Below the pieces are notes generated by a model. It did not search any database and was not told where the DNA came from. It was given only the letters and a program-made list of their open reading frames with translations. From Drosophila miranda (Eukaryota > Arthropoda > Insecta > Diptera > Drosophilidae), in contig NC_046676.1 in the NCBI RefSeq assembly GCF_003369915.1, forward strand, positions 7,905,501 to 7,969,500: 64,000 bases of DNA. Direction: 5' to 3'. Position numbers and translations under genes: made by a program. Of this stretch, positions 60,127-64,000 are shown in pieces; the stretch's first letter is position 1; the number at the start of each line of letters is the position of its first letter.

Positions 60127-62917
60127 CTGTTGAAGAGAGAGTGTTGCAGTGTCCAGTGATAAGGTGGTTGCTCTATAAATTTCAGTTACGTGTATATACT
60201 CGTAGGTAATTATAGCTTATCCATATCTAATCTTGGACTTTTAATCGAAGCAACACCGGAACACGTGAACTTCACAATCCGATGCGATGCATTTCAATTG
60301 TGCCCAGGCTTTTGGGCGAATACATAGTTGAACATTTATTGATTTACAATCCGTTAACCGATAAGACATTCTCTACTTTCTTTTTTGATTTCTAGATTAA
60401 ACAACGATCAGCACTGAAGTAGTTCATCGTCGCGTGTTAATCCATGATTCATGGGCGTGTGCTCAGCGGTAGGTTGCGCTGGATCCACCGTCAACCGTTC
60501 AAGTTGAGGCCATAAACCGATAACCGATTATTAAAGAACAAATAACCCCACATATGGAGTGAACATGCAAAAAACGAAAAAAGAAGAATTGGCGAGACTC
60601 GCGGCATCTTTGAAGGGTGTAATTTTTGTATTGGTTCATGGTTTTTAATCGATTTCTTATCTACTCGTACGTATGAGCATATAATCTCTCATAGTGATTG
60701 TTTTATTTTTGCTGGACATTGAACAAGAGCTCTTCTCATCCATTCGCCTTTCTTGGATTGCTTACGGATCTCTTCTATTTCAATTTGAATATATCCCAAT
60801 TATGTAACAAACACTTTCATTTTCTAATATGCTTCCCAGAATTAAATAAAACTTCCTGACTCTCACAAAATATTGGATTCACTTGTGGGGCGTGATTCTT
60901 CTTAAGAACAAAGTAAAATACTATAAGGATTTTAGTTTCACTTCATAAATCACTTGTTTTGTACTGTTCATATTGTTGCCACTCCATAAATTCACACAAA
61001 TTCCATACGTACACTCATTTTTATAGATTGCTGGAACTTCTGTATATTGAGATTTCCACAGGATTTATCCTTCGACAAATCCGAAGCACTGACACTTTAA
61101 GGATTTGCTCGTAACTCCTTAAGCTCGATCACGTCTGGGCCCCGTTACCCTTGAATTCCGATTGAGGTTCGAGTCTAGTCGGTCTTCCAAAGATATATGA
61201 GAGTCCAACGCATTCAGGAACTCGCCGAAGAGGCAAATTATCGGTATCGTGGGCTCGACAATATCTTAAGTGCTACTCCGATTGTGAAAAACCACACACC
61301 CCTTTGGGCTCCGATCGCGTGCGGATGGGATTTTATGAGACTTCTTGTTTTCGCATTCGGGGGCTACAGTAGTGTGCGGTAGAACAATAGATCCATTGCC
61401 ATTGCCAACCGAGTTTTATCTTTATTATGAAGAAATGCCTTTGTGTATCGTAAAAGAACAGAAACAAGTTCCTAGATACTCGTATTTCCCCGTTTCTTGT
61501 TGTTGCCAGCCTGCAGCCCTCGGAGATACACTATTGCGGCGGCACCTTCGACTTGGAAGTTTGGAACCATTAAATCTACACGGTGTAGAAACGGCTTGAT
61601 TAGTCCCGTCGCTCGTGTTCGCTCACGACACTGACACTGTACTACTGCTCATAAAGATTGCCACTTTGGAAGGTTCTTCTTCCGTACAGATTCACCAGAT
61701 TCGCCAGCTTTTCCCGTAAACCCGAGCTGTGGGTCTTTGCTATCGTTGTCTCTGACTGACTAACATTAGCTTCAGTTTCCGAACACACCCAGCCCCAATG
61801 ACAGTTCCGATCCCTGTACTATTTGAAGCCCATGCCCTCTGTCTCTGGCACTGGCACTTGTTTCGCAATGCCCCTGCCTGCTCTGCTCTCGCATTTCTAC
61901 AGAGTTTACTAATTAATTTGTGCTGTGTTGTTGCCAGTCTGTCGTTGATTTCATTTCGTTTCGTTTATGTGTCATTCCACTTTTGTTTGCCTATCGTTTG
62001 CCTCGCCTTGTCCCCCCCATTTGCGAATCCTCCATCTGGGATCGGGTTCCGTTGTTTAACTCGCTTGATTAACAAACTATTTTGCGTTATTTGAATTAGT
62101 TTCGTATGTATTTCAGATTCACCTGCCCAATGGATCATCGCTGTTGTTGCACACGTTCCGGCTGAGTGGACTCCAGAGCTGGGAAAACTGTTGGGCTGCT
62201 GCCATCAAATGATGTCAACCCATTTTCTCGCTCGACTGCACGGCGCAGAGAGTCACCGTAACTGGCAGTTCCCGTTCCCCAGCATCCAGAAGCATTGGAA
62301 TGCATCGGAAAGTGCTTCAGCAAAACATCAAAAGTAATATATTTTATGCATTTATTGAGTATATCTGCCAATTAGCCACTATCTTGCCTAGGAAGTTCTG
62401 TTTAGGTACTATATTAAGTACGATAAAGCACACATTCCAATGGGCCATATAATTCGTATCGTTCAAAATTGCAATGGAACAATAAAATAAATATGTCTGC
62501 CGAAGATCTGTCGTGGGGAGAGATATGGTCTCAAGTGCTCTATGTTATCGCCTCTATGCGCTCCGCATCCGTATCATAAATGATTTCAGCCTCTGTATCG
62601 CCAAGTTCGTCTCACTTGTCTACGAAGCTCCCCCTTAATCGTGATTGCGGCTAATTATTGATGAAATCCCTGGCACTTTGCGGTTCTTATCCGAATTAAG
62701 CCAAGGAACGTGTCCAGAAAACGAAAACAGATTGGCCAATGTCAATGCCTATTGCATATTGCCTGGCCCCTGCCAGCCCCCCTCTTGGGCAGGTGTGTTT
62801 GTGTGTGTTCTATTCCTGTCAAATTACTTGATTAGGTGTCCAATTCTGATAATTCCACGATAAGCCCCAGCAGAGCGTCGGGCGAAATCCAACACACAAA
62901 TCCATCAACTGAGTACT
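60127..62917. other. Large non-coding region right of gene J
   Basis: Short frames only; none has a convincing start, splice pattern or composition. It should contain the promoter and first exon of gene J. AT-rich stretches alternate with moderately GC-rich ones (61800-62040). Confidence 0.4.
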
Positions 62918-62924
62918 TATAAAA
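62918..62924 (+). promoter_or_regulatory. Candidate TATA promoter of a rightward gene
   Basis: TATAAAA on the plus strand, with an initiator-like TTTTAGTCGG about 30 bp downstream (start near 62950). A probable 5' leader follows, ending at AGCAA/GTGAGTGAG near 63058. No coding start belonging to it can be identified inside the window, so the gene body probably lies further right. Confidence 0.4.
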
Positions 62925-63058
62925 TTGCCACTGGGCATAAGCGATCGTTTTAGTCGGCTCCCAGTCCGTCTACCGAGAACATTGGGTTCTTCAGATCAGA
63001 ACGGAGGAGGATCGGGTCAACAATAGCCACTGACGTGACAAGTGCATCAGCCTAGCAA

Positions 63059-64000
63059 GTGAGTGAGAGTGATCCGAAGCACACCACTGCTTCGGGAGAG
63101 CGAAAGGGAGAGCCAGTTCTCTCCGACATTCGGGCGATCGTCTCTCTGCCGCATCTCTCCTGTAAGAGCATTCAGTTGGTAAGCGCTGCAGCCTCAGAGG
63201 CAGAAGCAGACGCAGACGCAGACCTCCACCGACCGTTGAACGGGACAGATGCGCTTCTCGGTGAATCAGCTGATCCCTCGGACATTTGGACACTTATTCG
63301 CATCTCCACTGACCGCGTTTCAAATACGATTTCGGCCAATTTCTGTCAACGTGAAAGCCGAATAGTTTGGGTTTATTTTTGGGCAGATGTGCTAATAATT
63401 TCGTGTGCCAACAATTTGTTGTCGGTGTCTCCACACAGTGTGCCAAGTGCCAAGCGATCGTCGAGAGCAGAACACATAGGAGTGTTCTGTTCGCAAAAGT
63501 TCTGGATGCGGGAGGTGAGAGAGTGCAGGAGTTCCAGTTGCAAGGCTTCGGCGAGATCGTCCGCTCCCTCCGCTTGCCTTCATTCCAGAGACAACAAACA
63601 ACCGCAAGTGCAACCGCAACAAACTTCCTTTCCTTCAGGTTATTGACTTTAGCCTGCAGCGTGTCGCGTTATGTATATACATATGTATTTATTCTGTATT
63701 GTTTGTGTGTGCGCGTGTGTGTGTGTGGCGGCAAGCATCTGCATTTGTTTGTGGCAGATACTATGATTGTTTTTTGAACCTCTTCTTTCCCGCTGCCTTC
63801 GTCTGTCGCGACCGTTGTTTCTGTAGCCGGCAGGCATCACTTGCTGTTGGTATACCCATCCTTTGCAGAGAGTATGCTTTGTTTCATCAGGTGTTTGTTA
63901 CGTATAAAAAGAATGTAAAGAAAGTCCCAGATATTACCATAGGCAGTACACACGAACCGTAGGACTATATCCTGTAGTTCCCATTACGATCGATATCCAA
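63059..64000. other. Right end: probable leader or first intron, no clear coding
   Basis: A long open frame (63059-63646) begins without ATG, at a likely splice donor, and is Ser/Ala-rich without recognisable domains, so I do not call it a gene. A (TG)n run lies at 63703-63727 and GCAGAC repeats near 63205-63222. Confidence 0.4.

Noticed and set aside
63059-63646. 195-codon open frame on the plus strand
   Set aside because: It begins at GTG inside a likely splice donor, has no ATG or signal of domains, and reads like 5' leader or intron sequence of a gene further right.

Overview
The window is insect nuclear DNA, almost certainly from a Drosophila species. Introns are short (about 55-150 bp) with GT-AG ends. 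Cuticle genes have TATA boxes, and the gene set matches my memory of the D. melanogaster 49A neighbourhood: Ly6 gene, Cpr49A cuticle genes, an Ermp1-like protease cluster and ana3/rotatin. I could not separate species; an obscura-group fly is a guess.

Layout. 1-10.2 kb holds small secreted or surface proteins: a GPI-anchored Ly6 protein (1579-2064, -), a two-exon secreted GRY/YDGGYG protein (5366-6123, +), two R&R cuticle proteins Cpr49Ac-like (6287-7235, -) and Cpr49Aa-like (7964-8587, -), and an 80-residue Thr-rich mucin-like peptide (9816-10058, -). From 10.5 to 60.1 kb there are ten head-to-tail genes, all on the minus strand, for endoplasmic-reticulum-type M28 metallopeptidases (Ermp1 family; called A-J here). 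I traced exon models for all ten by eye, checking reading frame and conserved exon length; only the first exon of J was not found. Block 1 (A-E, 10.5-30.0 kb) and block 2 (F-I, 39.1-55.6 kb) differ in intron positions. J (57.1-60.1 kb) is the most divergent copy.

The ana3/rotatin gene (30760-36748, -), a centriole and basal-body protein, sits between the two protease blocks. Immediately upstream of it lies an array of a roughly 422-bp tandem unit (36829 to about 38760). The array begins inside the predicted ana3 leader and is rich in AAATATACC (core-promoter motif 6 in reverse). A motif-1/DRE promoter-like stretch lies beyond it. From 60.2 kb to the end there is mostly non-coding DNA, with a plausible TATA promoter and 5' leader for a rightward gene starting near 62.95 kb.

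Main points of interest: all ten proteases keep the five expected metal ligands, so this looks like a working expansion. Near-identical tracts that run through introns indicate gene conversion (F/G, C/D, C/E). There is an exact intron loss in E, a block-2-specific intron, a GC-AG intron in B, and the tandem array fused to the ana3 promoter. I saw no transposon, retroelement, tRNA, rRNA or CRISPR that I could support.
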